Positions 22,964 to 31,669 of a DNA stretch of 36,742 nucleotides are shown in pieces. Within the stretch, counting starts at the first letter, position 1. Each line of letters starts with the position of its first letter. The notes beneath the pieces were generated by a model, which was not told where the DNA came from, searched no databases, and saw only the letters and a program-made list of their open reading frames with translations. The translations under genes and the position numbers were made by a program. Source of the DNA: Polyangiaceae bacterium (lineage in GTDB: Bacteria; Myxococcota_A; Polyangia; Polyangiales; Polyangiaceae); NCBI GenBank assembly GCA_025934595.1, contig JAICXU010000002.1:1-36742 (forward strand). The letters are read 5' to 3'.

Positions 22964-24760
22964 GTGGCCGAAGAAGATCGCGAAATCCCCGGTCGAAATG
23001 CCCTCGCCGTCTCGCCGTGGCGTGAGCGCGCCTTCGCTGCCGTCGTGTCGCTCGGGACCTTCGCCGCGGCGCTCTTTCACGCGCGGCCGACATCGGATGC
23101 GACGCACGACGAGGCGATCGTCCGCGTCCTCGGCTTCGGGTTCGTCGGCGCATGGCGGGCGCTCGACGCGCTCGTCACGCTTCCATTCGCTCTTCTCCCG
23201 GGTTCGATGTCGATTCATCGCGCCGAGATCGCGAGCGCGCTCGGTGCTGCGATCGCGGCCGCCGTTCTCTATCGGCTGACGCGAAGCCTGCTCGAACGAT
23301 GCGCGAAGGCCGACTGGCTCGGTCCGTTCGTCGCGGCGATCGCGACGTGGGCCACGGTCCTCGGAACGGCGTGGCAAGCCGAGGCCGCGAGCCCGGGCGG
23401 GGCGACGTGGGGCGCGCTTTTGCCGTTCATTTTCGTGCTGATTTTCGTCGAAAAATACGTGCAAAATGCACGTTTTGCTCTCGGCGCGCTCGCGTGCGGT
23501 CTCGCGATTTCCTACGAGCCCCTCGTCGGCGCGGCGAGCGTGGCAGGCGCGGTGACGTTTCTCGCGATGACGCGCACGCGACCGAATCGAGCCGATGTCG
23601 TCCAAGCCGTTCCCGCGATCCTGATCGGCGCCGGCGGCCCGATCGCGTTCGCGCTGTCGCGCCGGAGCGTCTCGCCGCTCTCGCTCCCGTTCGCGTCTCC
23701 TTTCGTGGGATGGCTCGGCACCACGCAGCCGACGACGCGTGGCGATCTCGCCTCCTTCGCCCATACCGAGCTCGGGTGGGTGGCGCTCTTCGCGGCGGGC
23801 GTCGGTCTCGTCTTGGCGGCGATGGTCCCGAAGGCGCGTGCGCTCGCAGCCGCGGTCCTCGCCACGATGCTCCCGCTCGCGCTCGCCGTATTTCTCGGCG
23901 CGCCGGCGGGCCCGGATCGCTATGCGGCGGCGTCTCTTGCTCTCGTCGCGGCGGCCAATGTTCTCGCCGCGGTCGGTATGCAGGCGGCGGTGCGAGCGGT
24001 GGCCCGCGCGAACGTACCTTTCGCGCAAGCGAGCGCCGCGATGATCGTCGTGCTCGAGCTCACGTTCGCAGCCGTGTCGTTCGACGAATCGTCGCTCGCC
24101 GCGATCGACCGAAAAAATAGGCTCGGCGCGCATTGGGACGCGGACGCGCTCGATGCCGTTCCCGATCACGCGATCCTGTTCGTGGCCGATCCGCGCATCA
24201 TGCTGCATCTCGCCGCGGCGCGTGCGGCGGGGACGTTGCGCGCGGATCTCACCATGCTTTCGCTCTCCGACATCGCGGGTCCAGCGATGCTCGATGCGCT
24301 CGCGAAAGATCCGAATCTCGCGCCGATCGTTCGCGACGTGGCGCTGACGGGATCCGCGAGCGAGCTCTCACTCGCTACGCTGGCGTCCTCGCGCCCGGTG
24401 CTCGTGCAATACGATTCGAAATGGGACAAGTCGCTGACGCGCCACTTGGTGCCCGCGGGATTTTTCGACGTGTTCATGCCGGAGCCGCACGGCGTGACCG
24501 ATCGCAAGCGCGCGCTCGATGCGTTCTTGCCGCTGCGCGAAAAAATCGAGAAAGAGGTGAGCGTGCCGCGCGATCCGGAGATGACGGCGGTGAGCGCGTC
24601 TCTCATGCGCGCGCGCCTCGACGCGCTCGTGGCCATCGACGAGCGAGATCTTCTTCCTCGTGCGATCGACGACGTGCGCGCGTTCGCGCCCGATGACCCC
24701 GTAGCGAATCGGCTCGTCTTGAAGCTCGTCGCCGCGCGCGCCGTGAGCTCCACGAAGTAG
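22964..24760 (+). CDS. Large polytopic membrane protein, possibly GT-C / DUF2723-like
   Basis: 598 aa from GTG 22964; earlier in-frame starts overlap the aspS promoter region. About ten hydrophobic helices fill residues ~20-370 (AAVVSLGTFAAALFHA, LLPFIFVLIFVEKYV, ALAAAVLATMLPLALAVFLG, ASAAMIVVLELTFAAVSF). A short acidic motif after the first helix (SDATHDEAI) is where GT-C glycosyltransferases carry their catalytic Asp/Glu. The C-terminal ~200 residues are soluble, with VPDHAILFVADPRIMLHLAA and RPVLVQYDSKWDKSL, reminiscent of the DUF2723-type proteins. Function is unknown; lipid-linked sugar transfer is a guess. Its stop codon directly abuts the stop codon of the convergent ureohydrolase gene with no base between. 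Confidence 0.75.
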   Translation: MAEEDREIPGRNALAVSPWRERAFAAVVSLGTFAAALFHARPTSDATHDEAIVRVLGFGFVGAWRALDALVTLPFALLPGSMSIHRAEIASALGAAIAAAVLYRLTRSLLERCAKADWLGPFVAAIATWATVLGTAWQAEAASPGGATWGALLPFIFVLIFVEKYVQNARFALGALACGLAISYEPLVGAASVAGAVTFLAMTRTRPNRADVVQAVPAILIGAGGPIAFALSRRSVSPLSLPFASPFVGWLGTTQPTTRGDLASFAHTELGWVALFAAGVGLVLAAMVPKARALAAAVLATMLPLALAVFLGAPAGPDRYAAASLALVAAANVLAAVGMQAAVRAVARANVPFAQASAAMIVVLELTFAAVSFDESSLAAIDRKNRLGAHWDADALDAVPDHAILFVADPRIMLHLAAARAAGTLRADLTMLSLSDIAGPAMLDALAKDPNLAPIVRDVALTGSASELSLATLASSRPVLVQYDSKWDKSLTRHLVPAGFFDVFMPEPHGVTDRKRALDAFLPLREKIEKEVSVPRDPEMTAVSASLMRARLDALVAIDERDLLPRAIDDVRAFAPDDPVANRLVLKLVAARAVSSTK

Positions 24761-25804
24761 CTATTTTTTGGCTGTTTTCGCGTTCTGGCGCGAGACGAGC
24801 GTCCAGCCGATCAACTTGTAGAGCACGCGGGCGCCGACGTTCGCATCCCACTCGTCGTCGCCGTCGCCGGGCGAGACCTCGTTGAGATCGAAACCGACGA
24901 TCTTTTTTCCTGCCGTGACGGCGGCGCCGAGGATCGCCGACGCTTCATGGAACGAGATGCCACCGGGCACGGGCGTCCCCGTGCTCGGACAAAGCGTCGG
25001 GTCGAGGCCGTCGATGTCGAACGAGACGTAAATATCTTCGGGGAGCTCCGCGACCGCGGCGGCAATCACGGCGTCGAAATTTCCGAGCCTCCGTGCTTTC
25101 GCGAGATCGACGTCGAACACGGTGACGATCTTGCCGCCGCTCTCCTTCATGCGAACGTTTTCTTCTTCGCAAAAATCGCGAATGGCAAATTGCACGATCT
25201 TCGCGATGCCCGGGATCTTGCGATGCACGTTCTCCATGATCGACGCGTGCGACCATTCGAAGCCTTCGTAGGCGCGTCGCAAGTCCGCGTGCGCGTCGAC
25301 GTGGAGCACGCCGAGGCCGGGAAACTTTTCCGCGTACGCCTGCAGGATGCCGAACGGCGTCGAATGATCGCCTCCGACGAGGCCCACGATTTTGTCGCGA
25401 TCCAGCCATTTTTTCGCGGTTTCGTACACGAGCTCGTTCACTTTTTCGCTCGCCCGATTCACGCGAAGAAGCGCCGCCTCGAGCCTCGCGTTGCCCTCCA
25501 CGCGCCCGGCCGCTTCGATGACGAGCTCGGCGTCCGCGCGAGCCTCCTCGTTCAGCGAACGGACGGCTTCGAGATCGCCCACGAGCGCGATTCCGGCTTC
25601 GTACGGTTTGCCCGTCTCGATGTCGAAGAGATCGACTTGCTTCGACGCTTCCAAGATCGCCTCGGGCCCGTTGTGGGTACCCGGCCGGTACGATGTCGTC
25701 GCATCCCACGGAACGCCGAGGAGCACGATCTTCGCCGTCTCCGGCGTGTCATCCAGCCCGAAAATTCCGGAGTCCGGAAGCGCTGCTGCATTCGGATCGA
25801 ACAC
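24761..25804 (-). CDS. Arginase/agmatinase-family ureohydrolase
   Basis: 347 aa from GTG 25804. All manganese ligands are present: GGDHST (His), DAHADLR (Asp, His, Asp) and SFDIDGLDP (two Asp), followed by STGTPVPGGISFHEA. An N-terminal extension (~20 residues) precedes VLLGVPWDATTSYRPGTHNG. An insertion of roughly 60 residues (ARADAELVIEAAGRVEGNAR and on) between the first strands and GGDHST makes it longer than typical agmatinases (~300 aa). Family reaction: hydrolysis of a guanidino group to urea, from arginine, agmatine, guanidinobutyrate, or formiminoglutamate (formamide). The substrate is not decided by sequence. It is divergent, 39 bases apart, from a glutamine-synthetase-family ligase, which points to polyamine or guanidino-compound use. 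Confidence 0.9.
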   Translation of the reverse strand: MFDPNAAALPDSGIFGLDDTPETAKIVLLGVPWDATTSYRPGTHNGPEAILEASKQVDLFDIETGKPYEAGIALVGDLEAVRSLNEEARADAELVIEAAGRVEGNARLEAALLRVNRASEKVNELVYETAKKWLDRDKIVGLVGGDHSTPFGILQAYAEKFPGLGVLHVDAHADLRRAYEGFEWSHASIMENVHRKIPGIAKIVQFAIRDFCEEENVRMKESGGKIVTVFDVDLAKARRLGNFDAVIAAAVAELPEDIYVSFDIDGLDPTLCPSTGTPVPGGISFHEASAILGAAVTAGKKIVGFDLNEVSPGDGDDEWDANVGARVLYKLIGWTLVSRQNAKTAKK

Positions 25805-25843
25805 GCGTAGGCAATAGCACAGGGTCTCGCTATCGTCGGCGTC

Positions 25844-27196
25844 ATGTCCGACACGAAAAAGCTCCGCGAGATTTTCCAGAAACGGGGCATCAAGCACGTC
25901 AAGGTCGGCGGGTTCGACATCGACGGCGTGCTCCGCGGCAAATACGTCAGCCTCGAAAAATTCTGGGGCGCGATCGAATCGGGCTTCGGCTTTTGCGACG
26001 TCATCTTCGGTTGGGACATCGGCGACGTGCTCTACGACAACGCGAAGGTCACGGGCTGGGAGACCGGCTACCCCGACACGCACGCGAGGATCGATCCGGC
26101 GAGCTTTCGCGTGATTCCATGGGAGCCGGACACGGCCGCGTTCCTCGTCGACTTCGTGACGAAAGATGGCAAAGCGCACCCGTCGTGCCCGCGTTCGCTC
26201 TTGAAAACGATCTTACGAAAGGCCGAAAAACAAGGCTATTCGGTGAGCGTCGGCGCCGAGTTCGAGTTCTTCGTGTTCCGCGAGACGAGCCAGTCGCTTC
26301 ACCAAAAGGGATTTCGAAATCTCGAGTCGCTGACGCCCGGCATGTTCGGTTACTCGTGGCTGCGCGAAGGTCAGAACCAAGATTTCATGCACGCGATCTT
26401 GGATCGCATGGCCGACTACGACATCGACATCGAGGGTCTCCACACCGAAACCGGCCCCGGCGTCTACGAGGTCGCGCTTCGTTACGACGAGGCGCTCCGC
26501 ATGGCGGACAAAGCCGCGCTCTTCAAGACGGCGATGAAGGAGCTGTGCGCGCAGCGCGGTCTCACGTGCACGTTCATGGCGAAGTGGAACCACGAGCTGC
26601 CCGGATCGAGCGGTCACCTCCATCAATCGCTCTGGAAAAAAGGCAAGAACGCGTTCTTCGACGCGAAGGGCGAGGCGACGCTCAGCGACACCGCGCTCCA
26701 TTACCTCGGTGGACAAGTCGAGCTCATGCCGCAGCTGACCGCGCTCTATTCGCCCACCGTGAACAGCTACAAGCGTTACGTGCCCGGCGTGTGGGCGCCG
26801 CTCACCGCGTCGTGGGGAATCGAAAATCGCACGTGCGCGATCCGCGTCATCGGCGGTGACGAAAAGTCGACGCGCCTCGAATATCGGCAGACGGCGGCCG
26901 ACATCCAACCGCACACCGCGATCGCGACGTGTCTCGCGGCGGGGCTTTGGGGAATCGAAAATGAAGTCGCGCCGCCGCCGGCGTCGAAAGGCGACGCGTC
27001 GTTCGCGAAGAAGCTCGCGCCTCTGCCGCGCACGTTGAAAGAAGCGACGGCGCTGCTCAAAGCGTCGCAGGAAGCCCGCGACATCCTGGGCGAGCCGTTC
27101 GTCGACCACTACGTGCGCACGCGCGAGTGGGAGGTGCGGCAGTTCGAGCGAGTCGTGACCGAGTGGGAATTGAAGCGCTACTTCGAAAGCATCTGA
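25844..27196 (+). CDS. Glutamine-synthetase-family ligase (PuuA/GlnA-like)
   Basis: 450 aa, typical for GSI-type and gamma-glutamylpolyamine synthetases. N-terminal beta-grasp domain (KHVKVGGFDIDGVLRGKYVS), then catalytic domain with VGAEFEFFVFRE, GLHTETGPGVYEVALRYDEA, MAKWNHELPGSSGHLHQSLW and the ATP/glutamate site VIGGDEKSTRLEYRQTAADI. Where most relatives have ADANPYL, this one reads ADIQPHT. GFDIDGV.RGK is seen in PuuA-like enzymes rather than true GlnA, and the adenylylation-loop Tyr of GlnA is not evident. Known PuuA reaction: ATP-dependent joining of glutamate to putrescine. With the divergent ureohydrolase this would make and then use a diamine. True glutamine synthesis is less likely. 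Followed by a long inverted repeat. Confidence 0.88.
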   Translation: MSDTKKLREIFQKRGIKHVKVGGFDIDGVLRGKYVSLEKFWGAIESGFGFCDVIFGWDIGDVLYDNAKVTGWETGYPDTHARIDPASFRVIPWEPDTAAFLVDFVTKDGKAHPSCPRSLLKTILRKAEKQGYSVSVGAEFEFFVFRETSQSLHQKGFRNLESLTPGMFGYSWLREGQNQDFMHAILDRMADYDIDIEGLHTETGPGVYEVALRYDEALRMADKAALFKTAMKELCAQRGLTCTFMAKWNHELPGSSGHLHQSLWKKGKNAFFDAKGEATLSDTALHYLGGQVELMPQLTALYSPTVNSYKRYVPGVWAPLTASWGIENRTCAIRVIGGDEKSTRLEYRQTAADIQPHTAIATCLAAGLWGIENEVAPPPASKGDASFAKKLAPLPRTLKEATALLKASQEARDILGEPFVDHYVRTREWEVRQFERVVTEWELKRYFESI

Positions 27197-27239
27197 CCAA
27201 AGCACCAGATATCTGCTCGGCGCGACACCTAGGAAGGTG

Positions 27240-27321
27240 ACCGCCAAGTCGCCAAGAACAGGAGGTGAAAGGACCTGGACCTGGATCCCTTCATCCTTGG
27301 CGGCCTCTGCGGCTTGGCGGT
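27240..27321. repeat. Inverted repeat, copy A, between convergent genes
   Basis: Outer arms ACCGCCAAG (27240-27248) and CTTGGCGGT (27313-27321) are perfect 9-bp complements. Inside, further CGCCAAG units occur: CGCCAAGA at 27250-27257, and CTTGGCGG at 27296-27303 on the opposite arm. So each arm is a short run of ~8-9-base CGCCAAGN units. It occupies the 131-base gap between the glutamine-synthetase-family gene (plus) and the PMT-like gene (minus). Copy B at 34455-34540 has the same outer units and the same kind of position. As RNA it would fold into a long hairpin and may end transcripts from both sides. Confidence 0.7.
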
Positions 27322-27327
27322 TTGCCT

Positions 27328-29112
27328 TTATTTTCTCCGGTAGACGCTCACGAACGGCACGCCGTCTTGCGTCAGCACGTACGCCGGCGACGTGTGTCCG
27401 TAGGCGACCCAGATTTGATCGTCGACCTCGTTCATGTGCAGCTCGTGTTGCACGAGCGCGAAGTCGGCGTCGCCGGGTGAGCCCGCCGCGCGCAAGTCTC
27501 CGCGGATGCGGCCTTCGGCTTCCATGCGATTCCAGGCGTCGCCCGTCGTGTCGTGGATGAACACGCGCGCGTTGCGCGGGGCATTTTTTTCGAGCCACGG
27601 TCCCACGCTCTGGGTCGTGTATCCCCAGAATTGGCGATTGAGCCCGAGGTCGGCGCCGCCCGCGAATCCGCCGACGGTCGGGACGTAGGCTCCGATGCCG
27701 AACGGATGCGAATGAGCGGTCTCCGCGATCGGAGCGACGAACACGAGCGCCATCATGATGGCGTGCGCGATCTCGATCTTGTCCGCGTTCCAGCTCCTCA
27801 CCTTGCGGAACGCGACGTCGGCCTTTGCGGCCGCGAGATCGAATCCGTGTCCGGCGAGCATCGCGAGAAATGGATACGCGGGCAGCCAATGCTTCGTGCC
27901 GCCGAAGATGGGCGTCGCCGGCAAGAGGAACACGGCGAGCGGCGCGGAGAACGCGAGGAAGATCAGAACGTCGGCTTCGGCATGACGCGCAGGCTTGCGC
28001 GCGTCCTCTGCGCGTGACGCGCCCGGTTGCGCGTTCTCTTTTTTGAACGACGCCGCGAAGCGCAGAACGAGCGCGCGCAGGCGATCGAAGATGCCGATGA
28101 AGAAGAGGAGCATCGTGATGCCGGGCACGGTGGCGATCACGAGGAGCGGCATGTAGCCGGGCGGTGATGGCGGCTCGTAGTAGTTTTTGCCGAGAAACTC
28201 CATGTTGTAATAGACGTGATGGGTGTGGAACTCGACCCACTCTTGGATGCGCGTGATCGTGTCGCTCCAGAGCCACGGCCAGAGCGCATAGAGGACCAGC
28301 GGGCCGAGCACCGCCATGGTGACGAGGTTCGTCGGGATCACGAGTCGTCCGAGCTTCAGATTTTTCGCGATCGCAAAGCGCTGCACCCAGAACGCGTGCG
28401 GAATGAACACCAACGGCAGAATCCAGGCGTTGTGCTTCGTGTCGAGCGTGAGGCCGTAGACGATGCCGAACGCGATCGCCCAGCCGAGACCGCCTTCCTG
28501 CACCGACCGATAATAGATGTAGACTGCAAGTAACCACATCGCCATGATCGGCGCGTCGAAGCACGCGAGATGCGCGTTGTAGAAAAGCTGCGGCATCGTC
28601 GCGAGAAGCACGGCGGCCACGAAGCCGGCCCGCCGAGAAAATACGCGCGCGCCGAAGAGATACGTGACCCACACCGCCATGCCGCTCATGACCATCCCCG
28701 GAAAGCGGAACGCGGTGCTCGCGTCTTTGAAGAGCTCCCACTTCTCGTGGAAATAGAGATTCGAGAGCCCGAAGAGGATCTTCATGAGCGACGGATGCTC
28801 GTGATTTTGGCCCCAGACTCCGTCGACGACGCTCTTGTCGAGAGCGCGCGCGGAGTCGTGCATCAGGAGCTCGATCCAATGCGCGTAGCTTTGGCCTGCG
28901 GAAAAATAGAACGACTCGTCGCGCGCGAAGCCGAGCGTGCGCGCGGTCACGATCAAGATGCCGACGTAGGTCGCCGCCGAAATTCCGCCGAGCGCGTGAT
29001 CTCTCCAGCCGATCTTCTCGGGGAACACGAAGAGCGTGCTCCAATCGAACGGCGGCTTCGCGTCCGCCTTTTCGGCCGCCGTCTTCTTCTCGTTCTTCTC
29101 GGGCTCGCTCAT
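27328..29112 (-). CDS. PMT/ArnT-like (GT39/GT83) glycosyltransferase, membrane
   Basis: 594 aa from ATG 29112. About eleven hydrophobic helices. After the first (LGGISAATYVGILIVTART) comes GFARDESFYFSAG, where GT-C enzymes of the PMT/ArnT group have their catalytic Asp-Glu. Other family-like parts are VVDGVWGQNHEHPSLMKI and FRFPGMVMSGMAVWVTYLFG, then TLDTKHNAWILPLVFIPHAF. The C-terminus is a soluble ~100-residue domain. Known relatives transfer mannose or aminoarabinose from a polyprenyl-phosphate carrier to proteins, lipid A or other acceptors at the outer face of the inner membrane. Acceptor unknown. Its ATG overlaps the stop of the upstream unknown gene by four bases (ATGA), so both are co-translated. 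The 3' end faces repeat copy A. Confidence 0.85.
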   Translation of the reverse strand: MSEPEKNEKKTAAEKADAKPPFDWSTLFVFPEKIGWRDHALGGISAATYVGILIVTARTLGFARDESFYFSAGQSYAHWIELLMHDSARALDKSVVDGVWGQNHEHPSLMKILFGLSNLYFHEKWELFKDASTAFRFPGMVMSGMAVWVTYLFGARVFSRRAGFVAAVLLATMPQLFYNAHLACFDAPIMAMWLLAVYIYYRSVQEGGLGWAIAFGIVYGLTLDTKHNAWILPLVFIPHAFWVQRFAIAKNLKLGRLVIPTNLVTMAVLGPLVLYALWPWLWSDTITRIQEWVEFHTHHVYYNMEFLGKNYYEPPSPPGYMPLLVIATVPGITMLLFFIGIFDRLRALVLRFAASFKKENAQPGASRAEDARKPARHAEADVLIFLAFSAPLAVFLLPATPIFGGTKHWLPAYPFLAMLAGHGFDLAAAKADVAFRKVRSWNADKIEIAHAIMMALVFVAPIAETAHSHPFGIGAYVPTVGGFAGGADLGLNRQFWGYTTQSVGPWLEKNAPRNARVFIHDTTGDAWNRMEAEGRIRGDLRAAGSPGDADFALVQHELHMNEVDDQIWVAYGHTSPAYVLTQDGVPFVSVYRRK

Positions 29113-30038
29113 CGCGTGATCGCCTCGAAGCAATACATGCGGCGGCTTCCGCTCGAAGAAATCTCCGCGACGAGGTCGCCCTTTTGGCCCTTCAAATCGC
29201 CTGTCGAAAATTCGAAGCCCTTCCAGCTCTCGCCGTCGCGATGCTCGGCGCGCCCGATGTGCTCTTCACCGACGGAGAACGAAATGGAGACGGGCGCGCC
29301 CGTTCGCATGCGCTCGGCCTCCACGTAGAGGCCGTGATTGCCGTGCAAAACGTCGCCGAACGTGACGTCTTTGAACGTGATGCGAATCGGCGTGCTGCCG
29401 GAGAGCGGCACGTAGATACAGCGATGGGGCACGTAATCCATGTCGGCTACGACACTGACGCCGACGCGCGTGCCGCCGCATTCGAAACGATGGGACGGGA
29501 TCGCGGGACCGAAGCCCAAGTTGCCGGTCAGCGGAGCTCCGATGTTCCACGCGCACGCGGCTTCGCCGGACGCGTCGACATGCGAGACGGCCGCGTGCTC
29601 GCCGTCGAGATTCGAAACGAGATCGGTCAGCGTGGGGCGATATCCGGGATTTTCGAACGTCGTGACGGTGACGGCGCCGAAATGTTTTTCGTCGTCCCTT
29701 TTCCACGTCTCGAATTCGGGCCAATGTTTGCCGCGGATCGAGACCTCGAACGCGCGCGGAAATCGGGACACGTCGCCAGGTGCTTCGCGCTCGATCGTCG
29801 CGAGCTCTCTTCCGAATTTTTCGCGACCGACGGGATCGACCCAGCGCGGCGCGAACGCGATCAAGTCTTCGGGCCTCGCCGCCGCTTTCACCGAATCGCG
29901 TGCCGCCGTCCAATCGGAGTCCGGCGTAACGCCGCGAACCTCGGCCACGTGCGCGCCGAGCTCGACGAGGCCAACGAGCGGCACCGCGGCGAATGCCCAC
30001 GATTTGAGCCATTTCGTGGCTTTTTCGGGCCCCTGCAA
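29109..30038 (-). CDS. Membrane-anchored protein of unknown function, partner of the PMT-like gene
   Basis: 309 aa beginning with TTG 30038; no ATG or GTG is found earlier in frame. A single N-terminal hydrophobic helix (~15-28, AFAAVPLVGLVELGA) anchors a ~280-residue soluble part. Recognisable pieces are RPEDLIAFAPRWVDPVGREK, DLVSNLDGEHAAVS, and a C-terminal beta-rich part (IYVPLSGSTPIRITFKDVTF, YVEAERMRTGAPVSISFSVG), which looks like a jelly-roll carbohydrate-binding-type fold. In other bacteria similar soluble domains follow GT-C enzymes as separate genes. It is co-translated with the PMT-like enzyme by ATGA overlap, so it probably acts with it in glycan transfer. Divergent from the next membrane protein, 53 bases apart. 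Confidence 0.75.
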   Translation of the reverse strand: MQGPEKATKWLKSWAFAAVPLVGLVELGAHVAEVRGVTPDSDWTAARDSVKAAARPEDLIAFAPRWVDPVGREKFGRELATIEREAPGDVSRFPRAFEVSIRGKHWPEFETWKRDDEKHFGAVTVTTFENPGYRPTLTDLVSNLDGEHAAVSHVDASGEAACAWNIGAPLTGNLGFGPAIPSHRFECGGTRVGVSVVADMDYVPHRCIYVPLSGSTPIRITFKDVTFGDVLHGNHGLYVEAERMRTGAPVSISFSVGEEHIGRAEHRDGESWKGFEFSTGDLKGQKGDLVAEISSSGSRRMYCFEAITR

Positions 30039-30091
30039 AGTGCGCGCGAGCTTACACCGAAAAATCCGGATCGTGTAACGTACCGCCGCCG

Positions 30092-31648
30092 ATGAGCATC
30101 GACGTCCGAAAAGCCGTTGGTCTACGCGCGCGAGTGGTGAGCGCGCTCGGGTCGGTGTCGCCTTCGACGTGGTTCTTCCTCGTCGTGGCGTTCGTCGCGA
30201 CGGCGCCGGCGTGGATCGTGAAGTACCCGCCGATCCAAGATCTGCCGATTCACCTTGCCACCATTCGCGTGATCCACAGCTTTTCGGATCCCGCGTTCAG
30301 CTTCCAAAACGACTTCGTGCTGACGTTCGGTCGCACGCAATACGTTCTCTATTATTTGGTGGCGAGCGCCCTCGCGTATTTCGTCGGCGTCGTGAACGCG
30401 AACATCGTTCTCCTCTGCTGCTATCTCGGCGGAACGCCGCTCGCTCTCCGCGAGCTCTTGAAAGCGCTCGGCAAAGACGAGCGTCTTTGTCTGCTCGTCA
30501 TCCCGCTCCTCATCAACGTCATGTTCATGTTCGGGCTCTTGCCGTTCATCCTGGGCATCCCCGTCATGTTTTGGGCGCTCGCCGAATCGGTGCGCTACTT
30601 CGCGAAGCCGACGCGAAATCGAGGGATTTTACTGGCGGTTTTGGCGGTCGTTCTCTTCCACCTGCATGTCTTTCCGTTCGCGATCTTCGGGCTCGGCTTC
30701 GCCGCGATGTTCCCTTGGTCCCAACCCACGCGCTGGATTCGCTTCGGGCTTCCCACCGTTCCGGCGCTTCTCTTCGCGCTTCGCTGGATGCTTTTCACGG
30801 AAGCAGGAAAGCTTTCGTCGGGCGCGCTGAAGCCCGGCGCCGGCGATCACGTGCAGCCGATCAACACGGCGATCCCCGGCGCGTTCCAATGGCTCACCGA
30901 CGTGTTCCACGACACGAGCGACGAGGTCATTCTCATCGCGGTCGTCGCCGTCGCGTTTCTCGCGGTGGGTCTCTCCGCGGGCGACCGCGACAAATCGAAG
31001 CCGGTCGCGCGCGCCTATGCGCTCCTGCCGATCGCGTGCATCTATTTCTACTTTACGCTCGGCGAAGGCCACGGCTACATCTGGCTCATCTCGCAGCGTT
31101 TTCCGATCCTCTGTCTCATGACGGGAATTCCGCTGCTTCGCATGCCGCGCGGATCACGCGGCGTCTTCACGACGGCGGCGGCCTTGCTCGTCGCCGCCGC
31201 GTCGACCTACAACACGTGCAAGCACTTCATCGCGTTCCAGCTCGAGGAGGTCGGCGACATCGACGGCGCGATCGCGGCGATGGAGCCGAACAAGCACGTT
31301 GCCGCGCTCATCTACGACAAAGGCTCGAGCGTCACGAATTGGGCGCCGTTCCTCCACTTCGGCTCGTACTACCAATTGAACAAAGGCGGCGTCATCGAGT
31401 TCACGTACGCGGGCTACGCGCATTGGCCGTTCGATTTCAAACCGGGCAAGTATCCTCCGCCCGGCGGACCTGCGCGCGGGCGATGGGAATGGACGCCCGA
31501 GCAAGTTTCGATTCACGAGCTCTATCCCTATTACGATTACGTTTTGACGCGCGGAAACGGATTCCATCCGCCGCCGGAGGCCTTCCAAGCTTCATGGCAC
31601 GGCGACAAATGGACCGTGTGGAAGCGAGTCGGGCTGGCTACACCGTAA
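30092..31648 (+). CDS. Polytopic membrane protein of unknown function
   Basis: 518 aa with about ten membrane helices (for example WFFLVVAFVATAPAWIV, LCLLVIPLLINVMFMFGLLP, LLAVLAVVLFHLHVFPFAIF, TTAAALLVAAAS). After helix 1 comes YPPIQDLPIHLATIRVIHSF; an Asp in this first external loop is the position of the catalytic residue in GT-C enzymes, so it may be a distant member. The C-terminal ~130 residues are soluble and aromatic-rich (TYAGYAHWPFDFKPGKYPPP, HELYPYYDYVLTRGNGFHPP). It is divergent from the PMT-like operon, which suggests a common envelope-glycan theme, but no motif proves this. The start ATG is clear although the Shine-Dalgarno is weak. Confidence 0.78.
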   Translation: MSIDVRKAVGLRARVVSALGSVSPSTWFFLVVAFVATAPAWIVKYPPIQDLPIHLATIRVIHSFSDPAFSFQNDFVLTFGRTQYVLYYLVASALAYFVGVVNANIVLLCCYLGGTPLALRELLKALGKDERLCLLVIPLLINVMFMFGLLPFILGIPVMFWALAESVRYFAKPTRNRGILLAVLAVVLFHLHVFPFAIFGLGFAAMFPWSQPTRWIRFGLPTVPALLFALRWMLFTEAGKLSSGALKPGAGDHVQPINTAIPGAFQWLTDVFHDTSDEVILIAVVAVAFLAVGLSAGDRDKSKPVARAYALLPIACIYFYFTLGEGHGYIWLISQRFPILCLMTGIPLLRMPRGSRGVFTTAAALLVAAASTYNTCKHFIAFQLEEVGDIDGAIAAMEPNKHVAALIYDKGSSVTNWAPFLHFGSYYQLNKGGVIEFTYAGYAHWPFDFKPGKYPPPGGPARGRWEWTPEQVSIHELYPYYDYVLTRGNGFHPPPEAFQASWHGDKWTVWKRVGLATP

Positions 31649-31669
31649 ATTCATGCTAATTCGACGCGC

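Noticed and set aside
27197..27327. CRISPR array from the repeated CGCCAAG units
   Set aside because: Units are only 8-9 bases without spacers and are arranged as an inverted repeat. No cas gene is in the window.
26213..29044. A 943-codon minus-strand open frame crossing the glutamine-synthetase-like gene and the PMT-like gene
   Set aside because: Arg/His-rich translation without any domain. It is the shadow frame of two well-supported genes plus the repeat between them.
30169..31659. A 496-codon plus-strand frame overlapping the membrane protein gene
   Set aside because: It is the other frame of a clear ten-helix protein and is dominated by Arg, His and Ser.
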